The notes: generated by a model not told the origin, from the sequence alone. Positions 1-11,205 are shown, numbered from the stretch's first letter. The stretch is DNA of 64,000 nt from Alnus glutinosa (GCF_958979055.1 NC_084894.1:3725001-3789000); one strand, 5' to 3'. Program-made: numbers and translations.

Positions 1-115
1 AACCTCCAAAATTATGCACCTAGCTAGGAAATAACCATAAATATATAACAACGTACGTAGCTTGTAAACTTTTTGCTTCTTGTCGTGCAAATTAAGCAAA
101 TGCCCACAAGAAGTT

Positions 116-158
<43 letters not shown>

Positions 159-593
159 AAAAAAAAAAAGGATGAAGAAAAAAGAAGAAGAAGATGCTAT
201 CTCATTCAACCAATTATCCACCTTGAAATTAATGTGAGATGTGTTGACTGAAAACCTCTTGCTCTCTCAACCTGGTTGCGTGGATTTATCTTCTTCTCCT
301 TATTCTCAATTTGTAAAAAAATAAAAAAAAAAAATTATCCACCCTGAAATGGTTCACTTATGCTTTTTTGTTTTTTATTTTTTTATCATTGATTAGTAAA
401 TGGTTGGTTTTTATATGTGCTAAATCCAAGTTAATTTTTTGAGTGTAGTGGCAAATATGGATGAGTAAGTCATGAGTATATATATACACACACGACTAAT
501 TTTCGTAAATGATTTTAATAGGTCCATTGGAAATTAATTACTATATGGACATATATGATTGAATTACTGTCCGAGATCGATCTCCCACATGTT
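1..593. other. AT-rich intergenic DNA with long poly-A tract
   Basis: No gene was seen. The stretch is AT-rich with a poly-A tract at about 123-156 followed by GAA-rich sequence and a short (TA)n run near 479-486. It ends in one copy of an 11-bp target-site duplication (583-593) belonging to the retroposon that follows. Confidence 0.6.
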
Positions 594-1652
594 TTTTTTG
601 AACGGAAACGATAATCTATCATTGATATGGTAAACAGCCCAAGGCTTACAACTTGAAAATAAGAGACAAGCCCTCCATTCTCTAAACCAGAAGGATCTGA
701 CTTAATAAACAGCTGCTAAAGCAGAAATACAACTTTTACAAGAAAGCCATTTGAGCCTCTTTTACATTAACGCTCACTTTCTAAAGAAAAGAGACTAAAT
801 CTAGCAATTAGCCAACAAATATTCCCATAAAAATTGAACCCAACACATGCAGACTGTGACCCAAGAAAAGAGAAAAAAACACACGACACTGAAGCAGAAA
901 CCACCCAATAACAAGCTGCCGGCAGTGGAGGAAAAGGGCCAAGAAGCCGGACGGCGGCGCGTGAGGGACACACGCCGACACCGGCGCCACCCAGACGGAG
1001 GACCGACTCCGGCCGACCGAAAACCGCTAAGATCAGCCAGAAAGAAGCGGCGCATGGCCCACACGCGCACCAAACAGCAGAGAGCCCACTGGCGTGTGGG
1101 CACCACGCGCCGGTCAACGGTGACCGACAGGGCCGGATCTAGCGGCGACTGGGGCAAAAGGCGACAGAGAAAGCGGCAGGGGGGCGCGTGTCAGTCAGAA
1201 GTGGGTGAGGAAGAGCAGATCTGGCTTCCAAAATCTGAAGAAAAAAGGTGAAAGAACGGCCAAAAACATCCCGCCGACGACATGAACGCTCGGCCAATTC
1301 CCCAAAGAAGACAACTTGAGATGAGAAATCCTGCCAAACAAAAGAAAACAAACAAATAACGACACATAAAACCACCATAGCCCAGAAAGGCTAGGGGAAG
1401 ATCAGCCTCCACCGGATCTAGCCGGGAGGAACAAAAGCTCCACAACCCTAAAGGTTAGGAGAAAAACTAACCCCGCTGAACCAATTCAGGGGGAACAAAA
1501 AACTCTCTGACTCACGAGGAGTCAGAGGGAAATCACCACCGGGAGGGGGAGGCAAGAAAACCACCCCCTCCCGGCGAAAACCATGCTCTCAAGAAGTGCT
1601 CCTCTCCTCTCCTCTCCTCTCTCTCTCTCAGTTTGTGGTCAGTGGAGAATAT
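594..1652 (-). mobile_element. LINE-like non-autonomous retroposon, copy 1
   Basis: An unusually GC-rich 1.06-kb block sits in AT-rich DNA and is bounded by a perfect 11-bp direct repeat, TCCCACATGTT, at 583-593 and 1653-1663. On the minus strand it begins with a GA-rich leader and ends in an A-tract (the T-run just inside the left end), preceded by a segment resembling plant LINE 3' ends. This is what target-primed reverse transcription leaves. A diverged relative lies at 53048-54050 and shares the A-tail, a block around CACGCGCCGGTCA, the block ATCCTGCCAA and a CCCTCCCCCGGC-like 5' segment. Open frames inside it are compositional and do not show reverse transcriptase or endonuclease motifs, so it is a non-autonomous or internally deleted LINE derivative. 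Class is inferred from the tail and TSD, not from a protein. Confidence 0.72.
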
Positions 1653-1810
1653 TCCCACATGTTAACTTGTAAGAGTTGTTAACTTGTAAATTTGGCTATT
1701 TAAGCATTTGAAATGAAGGCACAGAAAATGAGTCATTCCTCTTACTTGTCTTGGCTAGTTGGCTGTGTGCATGAGTGAGTGAGGCATTAATTAGCGCAAC
1801 TCGATCAGCC

Positions 1811-2011
1811 ATGACCAAGTACTCCTACGTTCACGTCATGATCAATGGCTTCAAGAATATTCAAACGCTGCAAAAAACCCATTGTAAGTCCAAAGACGAC
1901 GATAATCTTGGCCTCCAACACGTCCCTGCAGTCAATGGAGAGTTCCAATGGCACTACTTTCGGATCAACTATTTCGGCACCACACTATACTCTACTTTTG
2001 CAACATGTTGA
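1811..2011 (+). pseudogene. S-protein homologue (self-incompatibility S1 family) relic
   Basis: The frame from the ATG at 1811 encodes about 66 residues. It carries the hallmarks of plant S1/SPH secreted proteins in the right order: a VHV strand near residue 8, then HCKSKDDD and LG, then GEFQWHY, then the FGTTLY strand. Family members are normally about 120-150 residues, with a signal peptide and two disulphides. Here no signal peptide precedes the domain in frame, and the frame stops soon after GTTLY, before the last beta-strands and cysteine. I therefore call it a truncated copy, although an unseen upstream exon cannot be excluded. SPH proteins act as small secreted ligands, with poppy PrsS as the known pollen-rejection determinant. 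No function is claimed for this copy. Confidence 0.6.
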
Positions 2012-2753
2012 TCATGTGGTGGCTGCAACTGGGCGAACATGGGGTACAAGCTGTAATTAACTCGATCACATTTAATTAATTTTCTTTTTAATTCTAATCA
2101 ATTACAATTTATCCACTTAATTATGATCGATTTGAATATGGATTTGGTAGTGATGATATATATATATATATGCTCATTTCGATGCCCAATGCATGATCCA
2201 TCCATTCGAGTATATATTTATGCAACTGCCTGCATCCAATTTTTCTAGTGTAATTAAAATATTGAATTTAGAGTTTTTTTTTAAAAAAACTTGTTATAGA
2301 TAGATATTTTTTAAATAAAATACTTTAAAATTTTATTATTTCCATATCATATGTGAAATGTATAATTAATAGAAAATCAAGAATTCATAATTGATGAAGA
2401 GGTACAAATTTAAACCATTAATAATTTAGAATGCATGCATATTTCTTAGTCCTTTGGCTTATATAATTAGTGGAAACAGAGCATTGAGTTATATATAATT
2501 AGTGGTTTTAACTTGCATCATTAATTTACGTGGATGCCATAAACATAATTTCCTTTGGCTTGAAACATGTGACCTTGCCTCGATCTCTCTCTCTCTGTTG
2601 TATTATTGTAAATAGAATAGATTCTGGTAGATTGGTGTTGATTTGTACGTAATTAATGGTTGTTATTAGAGTACTATAGCTTGTTTGGTGTTCCTAGCTT
2701 TAATTTGTTTCTCGCAAGTGGTTTCTTTAGTTTTGTTTTCTGCAGTAAGACAT

Positions 2754-3433
2754 TGTAAAAGTCCATGGACCTTACTCACTCTCAAAAGACGCCTTAGGAA
2801 AGGGAGATACTTAACACGTCCCCTCACGTGTGGCACTATTGTCCAATCACGTGTATTGCATCAGAGCGGCAGCGGGAGGGAAGGCCCAATCCTCTCTCTA
2901 AGACGCCTTAAGAGAGGAGGGGTGTCCATGGCTTATAAAGTCTACAAGACAAGGATCTCTTAGCAATGTGGGACACTTTAACACGCCCCCTCACGTGTGT
3001 CATCTTTGGCCAAACACGTGTTCAACAACGGGAAGGAAAGGCCCATCATTGTCAAAGGAACCTGCTCTGATACCATGTAAAAGTCCATGGACCTTACTCA
3101 CTCTCAAAAGACGCCTTAGGAAAGGGAGATACTTAACACGCCCCCTCACGTGTGGCACTATTGTCCAATCACGTGTATTGCATCAGAGCGGCAGCGGGAG
3201 GGAAGGCCCAATCCTCTCTCTAAGACGCCTTAAAGTCTACAAGACAAGGATCTCTTAGCAATGTGGGACACTTTAACACGCCCCCTCACGTGTGTCATCT
3301 TTGGCCAAACACGTGTTCAACAACGGGAGGGAAAGGCCCATCATTGTCAAAGGAACCTACTCTGATACCATGTAAAAGTCCATGGACCTTACTCACTCTC
3401 AAAAGACGCCTTAGGAAAGGGAGATACTTAACA
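2754..3433 (-). mobile_element. Tandem TRIM-type miniature LTR retrotransposon (three LTRs, two internal regions)
   Basis: Three copies of a 63-bp repeat that starts TG and ends CA lie at 2754-2816, 3076-3138 and 3371-3433. The array is flanked by a 5-bp target duplication, GACAT, at 2749-2753 and 3434-3438. Read on the minus strand, the sequence just after the inner LTR ends is TGGTATCAGAGC (3064-3075), the classic initiator-tRNA-Met primer-binding site. The other copy, at 3359-3370, reads TGGTATCAGAGT. A G-rich, polypurine-like stretch lies next to the opposite LTR edge. The two internal regions (2817-3075 and 3139-3370) are near-identical except for a 27-bp indel. There is no coding capacity, as expected for a TRIM mobilised in trans. 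Each internal region also holds a second TGTTAAAGTGTCCC-like start, hinting that the LTR was once longer. Confidence 0.82.
2825..3315. promoter_or_regulatory. Cluster of eight CACGTG G-box motifs
   Basis: CACGTG occurs at 2825, 2848, 2992, 3015, 3147, 3170, 3287 and 3310, four per internal unit of the TRIM array. CACGTG is the core site for plant bHLH (PIF/MYC) and bZIP factors. The motifs come with the repeat, so whether they are bound is unknown. Confidence 0.55.
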
Positions 3434-5158
3434 GACATCAGACATGCATGTTGAGTGTGAGTAGAACTAGCCCTTGCAGCTAGCTAGTTTCCAGACTTTC
3501 CTGGAGCGTGAGTTTGTACACAAGTAATGATATATATACATCACTCTCATCACCTCTGTCTTCCAAAGTTTACGCAACGTGAGCCTTCATAGTATTTGGT
3601 GCATAAAAATTGAGTTTTTAGTTAGAAAAATCACGCCACGTAGACTTTAGAAAGATGGTAAAAATGAGAGTGATAAATAGAACTCCTCGGACAAATTGGC
3701 TTTGTTGGGTTCCTTTGGCACATCATAATTAAGTTTAGCCTTGCAAATTTAACCGATACTATATATATATTGTTTTTGATAAGTAAAAATGTTTTAGAAT
3801 ATATTCGTGCTTAATCTTGTAATTAATTCTTACACAATCTTAAATTATTTATTGCAGGCTTGTCGGATCATATACTTCATAACTTTTTCTGTCCTTTTTA
3901 TGGGAGTTTCGGGAATGCAAAACCAGCAAGACTCTATGTGACGACCCATTTTTTTTTTTATACAAACATAAACGAGTCATCGCAGTGGCACGACTACGTG
4001 TCGCTCAGCCAACATATGACACATGTCCCATAACATGCACCAGATAATCAGAGTATAACATATATCTATCTATGCAGCGGAAAACATAAATCTGAATAGC
4101 GGAAATTACAACTTATACATCTATCACAAATTAAATATAACATTGAGCCATTTAACATCTATCTGTTTGAGTCTTATTAACACAATATTTACATAACAAT
4201 AATGTCTTAACAAATAATAAGTGACACAAACGCCACAAGTCATACCTAACCTATAAAATAGTGGACAACCCGTGGTCCGACAATTACAACTGTCGCGACA
4301 AGCTTCAGTCATAATATCCCAAGTACACTGCTACCAACCCATCAACAATACCGAAGTACCTGCAGCCAAAGAAACATCATCTACACGGTTGTGGTGGTAT
4401 CCACATCCGCATAGGTGAAAGAATGAGTTCACCGCCTTAGCATGAAACATACTAAGACCTCAGTGGTATAAGACTAACTGAGTTTTCACAAAGAACCAAC
4501 CCTTATTTTATTTTTAGTCTTGCAAGCACTATATTAGCCACAATTTACCAATAGCTAATGCAGCAAACACCGACTATTCAGAAATCATTTAAAACATACT
4601 ATATAGCTGTGAACATATGTAAAAGTTCCAGTCATTCCTCCTTGGAAGTTTCTACATATAGACCCCTCTATAATAATATTTTCCATCGGTCGCTCAGACA
4701 TATGTGCATACGATCACTCCATCACAGATATCATGCATACACATAGGTCATAAGCAAGGAACATGGCATCTTACTCTTCCGTACTAGGATAACATCCGTC
4801 AACAAAACACTCGCAACACCATCTCTAATCGTATTTCAGCTTCGTGCCTTGACGCCAGTAGATCATGAGAGCACTAGAGTTAAACTCAATCATGCTAATA
4901 CGTCTTTCCTGAAGAACAAGAACAATCAACCTTTCTACTCATAGACATGCCATTACTCGCACCCGGGCAATCATGTATCCATGTACTTTCAAGTTCAATG
5001 TATGATCTTAACACATGACTATCCAATAGAAATATACATAAGATCTTTTTCATGAAGACTCTTATGCATACCAATACGTCTAGTAAAACTACTCATAGCA
5101 TAAAAACATCTCTCACAAAACAGTGTTATATACGCTATGCATGAACTGGGGCTAATAA

Positions 5159-5240
5159 TGCTGCTGATACTGATATGCTGCTGATACTGTTATGCTGCTG
5201 ATACTGATATGCTGTTGATACTGTTATGCTGCTGATATAC
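5159..5240. repeat. 17-bp minisatellite (TGCTGCTGATACTG unit)
   Basis: About five imperfect head-to-tail copies of a 17-bp unit beginning TGCTGCTGATACTG, inside the large solo LTR. Confidence 0.7.
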
Positions 5241-5480
5241 TGATACTACTGGTATGTATGCTCTATACTACATGCTCAATGTTCCGTGCTTGACCAGTAT
5301 ATATTTCACTACTGTATCACGCTGAAATCATGCAGTTGTTAAATCACGTCCTCTTAAAACTAAACAAATCCAGCATTTTATCCAACACTTTGAAATCATT
5401 CAAAACTTAGTTTCTTTATAAAATTTAAACAGTTTTGACATGACATGTTCTCAAACAATTTGCATGATTTAAATCTCAAC

Positions 5481-5622
5481 CGCAGAACTTAACACTTTAA
5501 ATCTATTCAATACTTTTCACTCTTGCACTATCTCTTAAACATCATTGCAATCGCAGAACTTAACACTTTAAATCTATTCAATACTTTTCACTCTTGCACT
5601 ATCTCTTAAACATCATTGCTAT
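5481..5622. repeat. 71-bp tandem duplication
   Basis: Positions 5481-5551 and 5552-5622 are the same 71-bp sequence head to tail, differing only in the last few bases. The near-identity suggests a recent duplication within the solo LTR. Confidence 0.85.
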
Positions 5623-8314
5623 AGTTTAAACATAATCGAAACTAATCAAATCATCTCAAAGCATATACATTTCATCATATGGTCGGTTCAGTTTCATAAA
5701 CAATATATGTATTTTTATCAATCCAATACATATAAAAATATATATTTTCTCAGTGAGTGGAATACCCACCTTGGCTGCATTGAACTCATGACTCGAACTC
5801 TACATTGGAGAACCTGTTGAAGTCTCCAACTATGACATGCTCCTGCAAATACTTATAACGTTAGACTATGCTATGGAACTCTATACTCTATGACACATAA
5901 ACTACCCGCATGCTCACCCATTGCGTAACCCGCTTCTAAGGCTAGCTAAACACCTTAAGCTATTATTAGATTAGTCGTTGGTTATAGGTTTGCGTCTTAT
6001 CTTATTTATCAACTAGAAGACGCATCTATTATTTCATTAGCTTATTTGTTGTTGTTGTGTCACATTATTATTCCTAATCATTTTTATAGCTTGTTGCTTA
6101 TTTACTAAGTTCACAATATATATATATATATATATTTAACTCATATATATATACATATATACCTTCAACATTTAAACCTAATCCAATAATATACTAAAAT
6201 ACTTAGTGTATATGGATAGGTGAATTAGGTACTAAGTTGTCTTGTTATCATTATTAACTATAAGTCTTATAGTTGTTTATCCATTTAAACTAAGTGTATT
6301 CGGCCCACATACATATATATGTATAGAATGCTTATTAAGCTACGCATAACATCATAACACACTTAGGTGCTTATAATACATAGATAAGCACATTAATTAT
6401 TTAATTACATTACTGAATAGATTCAAAGCCTATTTATGTATTTCCATAATATTACTAATTTACATTTGATGTCTTAAAGTTATTTGGATAATTTACAACT
6501 CTTTCTTATTTTTCTTGTCTTAACCACTATACTTAACAATTACTAACCACCTACGTAATCTAGGTTATAGGAGTTAAACGGTTTAATGGGCTATTGACCT
6601 AATTAGATTGAACTATAAATCCCACATTTTGTTTTGCTTTCTACCTTAACATTGGTACATTTATCCATTAACTCTTTCCAACCTAGAAGCTTAGCGATTT
6701 ATATCTTAAAGGCTATCTTAGTATCTTTAATTATGTTAGACTAAAGTCCTACGGTCCATTTATTTAACCGTTTTACCAATTCATTGATTTACTTATTCTT
6801 TATATATACTAATGTACTTTATTTACTTATTTGTAACTTCTATCCCTTTACAATTGTTTGCTTTTATGCGTTACTCCCTCCAATTTCCATTAACATAATT
6901 TCCCTAAACCACACACTTGGAAAACCACTCAACCATTAATAATCCTTATTCATAGGATCTATTAACACAACTTATTCACTTAGTCTTAAATCCCCCAAAT
7001 CAGCCCTAATATACTAAAACACCACTAAAATGCACATCTTCCCTTAATCGATAAACATCAAAACAAAGAAACTAAACCAAGCTTCACAACCTACAAAATC
7101 TATACCTATTTTGGCTATCTCCAAAACATTTCACACCTTAGCACTTCTATCGACTAGCCACCATAACATAAACACTGCATAATCCCCAAAACCAAAGCAT
7201 CCGGAAATCACCACATCATAGTCCTCCAAATCAAAACATCAATTATCATTAATACTAACCAAAACTCAAATCCACAACACTCAATTCAATACCCATAGCC
7301 ACTGCCGACACACAATCATAGAGAACCCCCAAAATTATCAAACTCTAATTCAACAATCCACAAATTAATCCACAAAATTAACGAATTTATATACCTTGGG
7401 ATTTTCCTCAAAAATCCATTAAAAATCGCCTCTGATTTCCGCCGGAAAATTTGCTGGAAACCACACTTGGAGAACCGGGTCTTCCTCACGGGTTCAGCGG
7501 GTCATGGGTTGCGGGTCCGAGGGGTTCTGGGTTACGGGTTTCCATGGGTTCTTGGGTCAACGAGCTCGCCGGAAATCGCACCTGGAGGATCGGCCATCGT
7601 AGCTTCACTGGCGTCATCCACCGGAGGATCGGGCCTCCATCTCTCTCTCGATCTCCCGACCTCACTCTCTCTCAAACTCTCGATCTCTCTCTGTCTCACA
7701 TCTCTGTGTCGCTCGGGCAGAAGGAAGAACAAAGGAGAAAATAAGAACAGAGGAAGAAGAATTGGGGGGGGGGGGGGGGCTGTGCGTGAACTTAAGGGAG
7801 AATGGGAAGAAAGAAAATGAAAGGTGGATAGAGGGATCAGGTGACGTAGGGGATAAGGGAGAAAAAGAGGGAAAAATTACTGAAATGCCCCTCAACTTTA
7901 ATTCTTTTATTTGTTAATTGCTATTTAACCCTCACATTAAATCTAACTACATTTTACACCTTACCTTAAACTCTTTATTTTTCAATTATATAAACATAAT
8001 CACTTAAAATCTATTATTAGTCTCATCTATTTAATAAGCATAATTTATTAATTGCTAAACCCGTATTTATTTTCTTGGTCTTTACACTCTACATCCCTTG
8101 ATGATGATAATAAGTACTACTTGAATATTTGTATTATTTTTTGTGTCCTTGGGGGCGTGATATCCCTAATTGGCTTGGGACTACGTTATTTATGGCTTTC
8201 TTACTTGCGTGGGGAGCCAAGGCGGATGATAGAAAGGTTACCAAGTCTAGAGTTTTTCTCTGGGACAGTGGGTGCCTTTGAAACCACTCATTGTGGAATA
8301 TGTCAAATAGAGTT

Positions 8315-8490
8315 GGTGGAAGGGGACAGCCTACGCATGCTGCCATGCGCACACATCTTCCATGCACAATGTCTCGTGGACATGGTGGCTATAGGGAGAA
8401 GGGGTGGAAGGGGACAGCCTACGCATGCTGCCATGCGCACACATCTTCCATGCACAATGTCTCGTGGACATGGTGGCTATAGGGAGAAGG
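8315..8490 (+). repeat. 88-bp tandem duplication within the RING domain
   Basis: 8315-8402 is repeated at 8403-8490, essentially without differences. It covers the codons from the middle of the RING loop to just before the last zinc-ligand pair and shifts the frame by one base. Confidence 0.9.
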
Positions 8491-8999
8491 GCTGATTGTC
8501 CTGAATGTCGTCGCACTTTTGGGCAATCAACCCAGCAGATCCATAGGTTTCTTGGACTAGTTCGTTGGCACAACTAAGGTAGCTACTGTTGGGAAAAATC
8601 AGTGTCCCAAATTCTAATTATTTTGCATGGTATTTTAGTTTGTAATAAAGTAAGTTGTTATTTGCAAAAAAAAAAAAAATGTAAGTTGTTTTTTCACTGT
8701 TTTATTAATGAACTATGGGCATATATAAAAAGTAGATGAGTCTTATTTAAACTATAAAAATAACGTTAGCGGCACCTTATCTAACCATTAAGATGAAAGA
8801 AACACTTACAAAAAAAAAGAAAAGAAAAAGAAGAAGATGAAAGAAACAAAATAGTCAATGGTCCAGCTTGTTTTAAATTTTAAATATTGGTTAATTAAGA
8901 ACAAACAAATTATGGTAGCATAAAATATCAATAATTAGAGAAAACTCATTATTATATTATTAAAATGATTAGAAGTTATACATATTATAGTAGTCTCAA

Positions 9000-11205
9000 T
9001 CAAGCTCCTTTGATTCCGCCAGGACCATCATAAGAAATAGTACGTCTCCAATATTCATCATAATAGCCAAAATCATGAATATTGTATGCACGTGGATTAG
9101 ACGCATACACCTCTGTATCTATTGGATTGACAAAATGAAACTTTGCATTCTCATACGCAGCTGCAATTCGCCGACTATAAGCTCTAAATCTTGTATACCT
9201 CAGGCCACTACCCATAGGGGGACTAGGCTGATCTAGTGGACTATACACTTCTCCTCCCCAATCGGCTTGATTCCCAAACTCACTCAATTTCCCAAATATT
9301 GCCGGGGGCCAAAAGCCAATTACAGAATTCTCCTCATCAAAGTATAATGTCCAAAAAAAAATTGTTGAATTTGGCCCGCCATGTATTTCCTACCACATGA
9401 TAGTAATTAGTCAAAATGAAACAAAATTTAGTGTAAACAAGTATAAGAACATATATTCATGGCTAGTTTGTTTTTTTTTTTCCCATGGATTTGTTGAGTA
9501 ATTTTTTCATACCTTATTGATTCGCAATTTAATGGAAAATTGTTCTCCACCTACAACAGAAATCTCTTTTGTCGCCCAACCTAGAGGTATTTGAGAATTT
9601 ATTTGCACATATCCAGGACAATGTTGATTGAAACATTGTGTTCTTCCATCAATCTGGTAGAATGAGTTCATGAAATAAAAGATTTTTCAATCAATAGAAA
9701 AAATTAAATATAAATCATTTACTTTGTTACAAATAATTACAAAAATGAAATTACTCAACACAATCTACAAAAACCCACCGTGATGTGAGCAAATAGTCGT
9801 GTCTGGTTGTCTTTGAACACTAAAGGATTTACCTTAAAATAGATTTGCTCAGTATGTTAGTCTGCTAGGATATAGGAAAATTCTTTAACAAAAGGATATG
9901 ATATCTTAAATTAGAGAATTACCGTGAAACCTGTTTTTATAGTGTCAAAACCATTTGAAAGTGCCATCCGGAATTCACTATACTGAGATCCAATGACTCC
10001 TTTTGCATTATATAAGCTAAAATATGATTCAATTCCAACAAGCTTCCTATTGGGGTCAGTTTTTGTTCGAAGTATTGCATACTGCATGAGATAATCATAT
10101 TGTTAAGTCACTTGCTTCACTAATACTAGGGTAGATTCACCAACAAAGAAATAGTACACTTTTTTCTGAGCACAAAAAGATTATACTCACATGATGTCCA
10201 GGTTCTTCATCTATATTTGAAGAATATATTGTTGAAAGCATTTTTGCTCTTGCCAAGTCATCTTTATTGATTCTTATTATAGGAACTGTTCCATAAGGAC
10301 AACCTGCACCTTTTAGCCCAATATTTAATGGTAAATTCCTTTTGGCTCTCATTCCTTCTACAAACAACTTATGTTTCATCTGTAATGACACTCTTGAAAG
10401 GTTAGAGCAATATCAATTGTACCAGTTAGCATTGAAAAAGAAAAGGTTTGCATTAACAGTTCAACCTCAAATGTAGTATTCTTCCAAAAAGGATGATCAA
10501 AGCCAGGTTGTTTGTAGAAATCAATACAGTCGTATATATCTCCATCTCTTGTCTGCAGATGTCAAATCAAATCAAACTTATGTGTATGTTTGCTGAATCT
10601 CATAACAATTTAGTTTGTAAAAAAATTGTAATTTTTATTACCGAAATTTTCCTAGATGTGATTTGAAATGCCTATTTTATCTTACTTTAGCCAATAAATT
10701 AAAAGAGGTTTTTTTTTTTTTTTTTTTTTGACATGTCCACACAAGAGAGGGGAGGGGGGATTCGAACTAGTGACCTCCGCTTCAAACATACTCTGAGTCT
10801 AATAATATGAAATAAACTAGGATATATGAATTATGTATATGGCATTAAATTGTACTATTAAGAATATGTATGGCTTGAGCCCATGCATGACTCTCAATCT
10901 CCTATGTAGAGGTGTTAGGATAGGGAGTTTGATTTTTATTATAATTAGCTTAGTCATAACTATCATAAGTTCAATATCTTATGCAAAATATTAAAAAATC
11001 TACTTAGAAACGAAGAATTAGAAGAATATATAGCTTCCAAAAATCTTACTTGAATGCTTTTAATTGCAGACTTCTTAAGATTTATAAGTCGCTTCTGGAA
11101 TTTCAATTCTTCCTTTAAAGATAATCCCCAATCCGCTTCAACCAGATTGTTGCTAAGATGGAGAAAGCACAGGAAGAAAACTATTAAGTCCACCCTTGCC
11201 GCCAT
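9000..11205 (-). CDS. Neprosin-domain (DUF239) secreted protein
   Basis: Seven exons on the minus strand join with consistent GT-AG borders and phase 0 throughout: 11205-11050, 10552-10466, 10379-10191, 10081-9923, 9832-9779, 9653-9513 and 9389-9000. They give 391 residues. Residues 1-24 are a signal peptide. The neprosin activation peptide follows (KSAIKSIQ, then DGDIYDCIDFYKQPGFDHP, then CPYGTVPI near 112). The neprosin domain covers about 165-385 (VNPLVFKDNQTRLF, CFNQHCPGYVQ, WGGEVYSP, PPMGSG). Family members are plant glutamic peptidases or their inactive relatives, secreted or vacuolar. The second proposed catalytic Glu, in WGGEV, is present. The first, which I recall lying in an EAGW motif, reads IKTGF here, so activity is doubtful. 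Length is normal (about 380-420) and no stops were found. A (TA)n tract lies just upstream of the start. Confidence 0.88.

Larger units (their letters stand above)
3937..8086 (-). mobile_element. Very long solo LTR (4.15 kb) inserted in the RING-H2 gene
   Basis: The element begins TGTGACGACCC and ends TCTTTACA (TG...CA ends). It is flanked by the 5-bp target duplication CTCTA at 3932-3936 and 8087-8091. No second copy of either terminus and no gag-pol reading frame were seen inside, so it fits a solo LTR of a large-LTR retrotransposon, or a non-coding LARD-like derivative. Orientation is inferred as minus because that strand ends in GGGTCGTCACA, a common plant LTR 3' end. Inside are a 17-bp minisatellite near 5159-5240, a perfect 71-bp tandem duplication at 5481-5622, a long AT-rich stretch and a GC-rich CT-repeat-bearing stretch at 7440-7860. 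ORFs within it are not credible genes. Confidence 0.78.
3858..8577 (+). pseudogene. RING-H2 (ATL-like) E3 ubiquitin ligase gene, split by a solo LTR and a frameshifting duplication
   Basis: The left part is an apparent exon after an acceptor AG at 3856-3857. It reads in frame through ATG 3900 to 3936. The right part resumes at 8092 in exactly the same frame once the inserted LTR and one CTCTA target copy are removed. The right part encodes a hydrophobic segment (about residues 21-45) and a basic stretch. A C3H2C3 RING-H2 follows: CGIC, then CAHIFHAQC, then CPEC near the 3' end, with the stop at 8575-8577. Between the first and last zinc-ligand pairs, an 88-bp segment (8315-8402) is repeated at 8403-8490. 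Since 88 is not a multiple of 3, it destroys the frame before CPEC. The uninterrupted gene would encode about 144 residues from ATG 3900, a normal size for a single-TM ATL ligase. It is not functional as it stands. Confidence 0.82.

Noticed and set aside
847..1251. 134-codon plus-strand ORF and overlapping minus-strand ORFs at 767-1445
   Set aside because: They lie wholly within the GC-rich retroposon, have biased composition (Arg-rich or Trp/Cys-rich) and no domain.
2754..3433. Regular repeats suggesting a CRISPR-like or satellite array
   Set aside because: Unit length (~300 bp), LTR ends, primer site and TSD show a retrotransposon. The 29-bp triplicate at 62563 likewise has no spacers.
7451..7895. 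ORFs of 66-117 codons on both strands
   Set aside because: They sit in the GC- and CT-rich part of the solo LTR. All frames are open because of composition, not coding.
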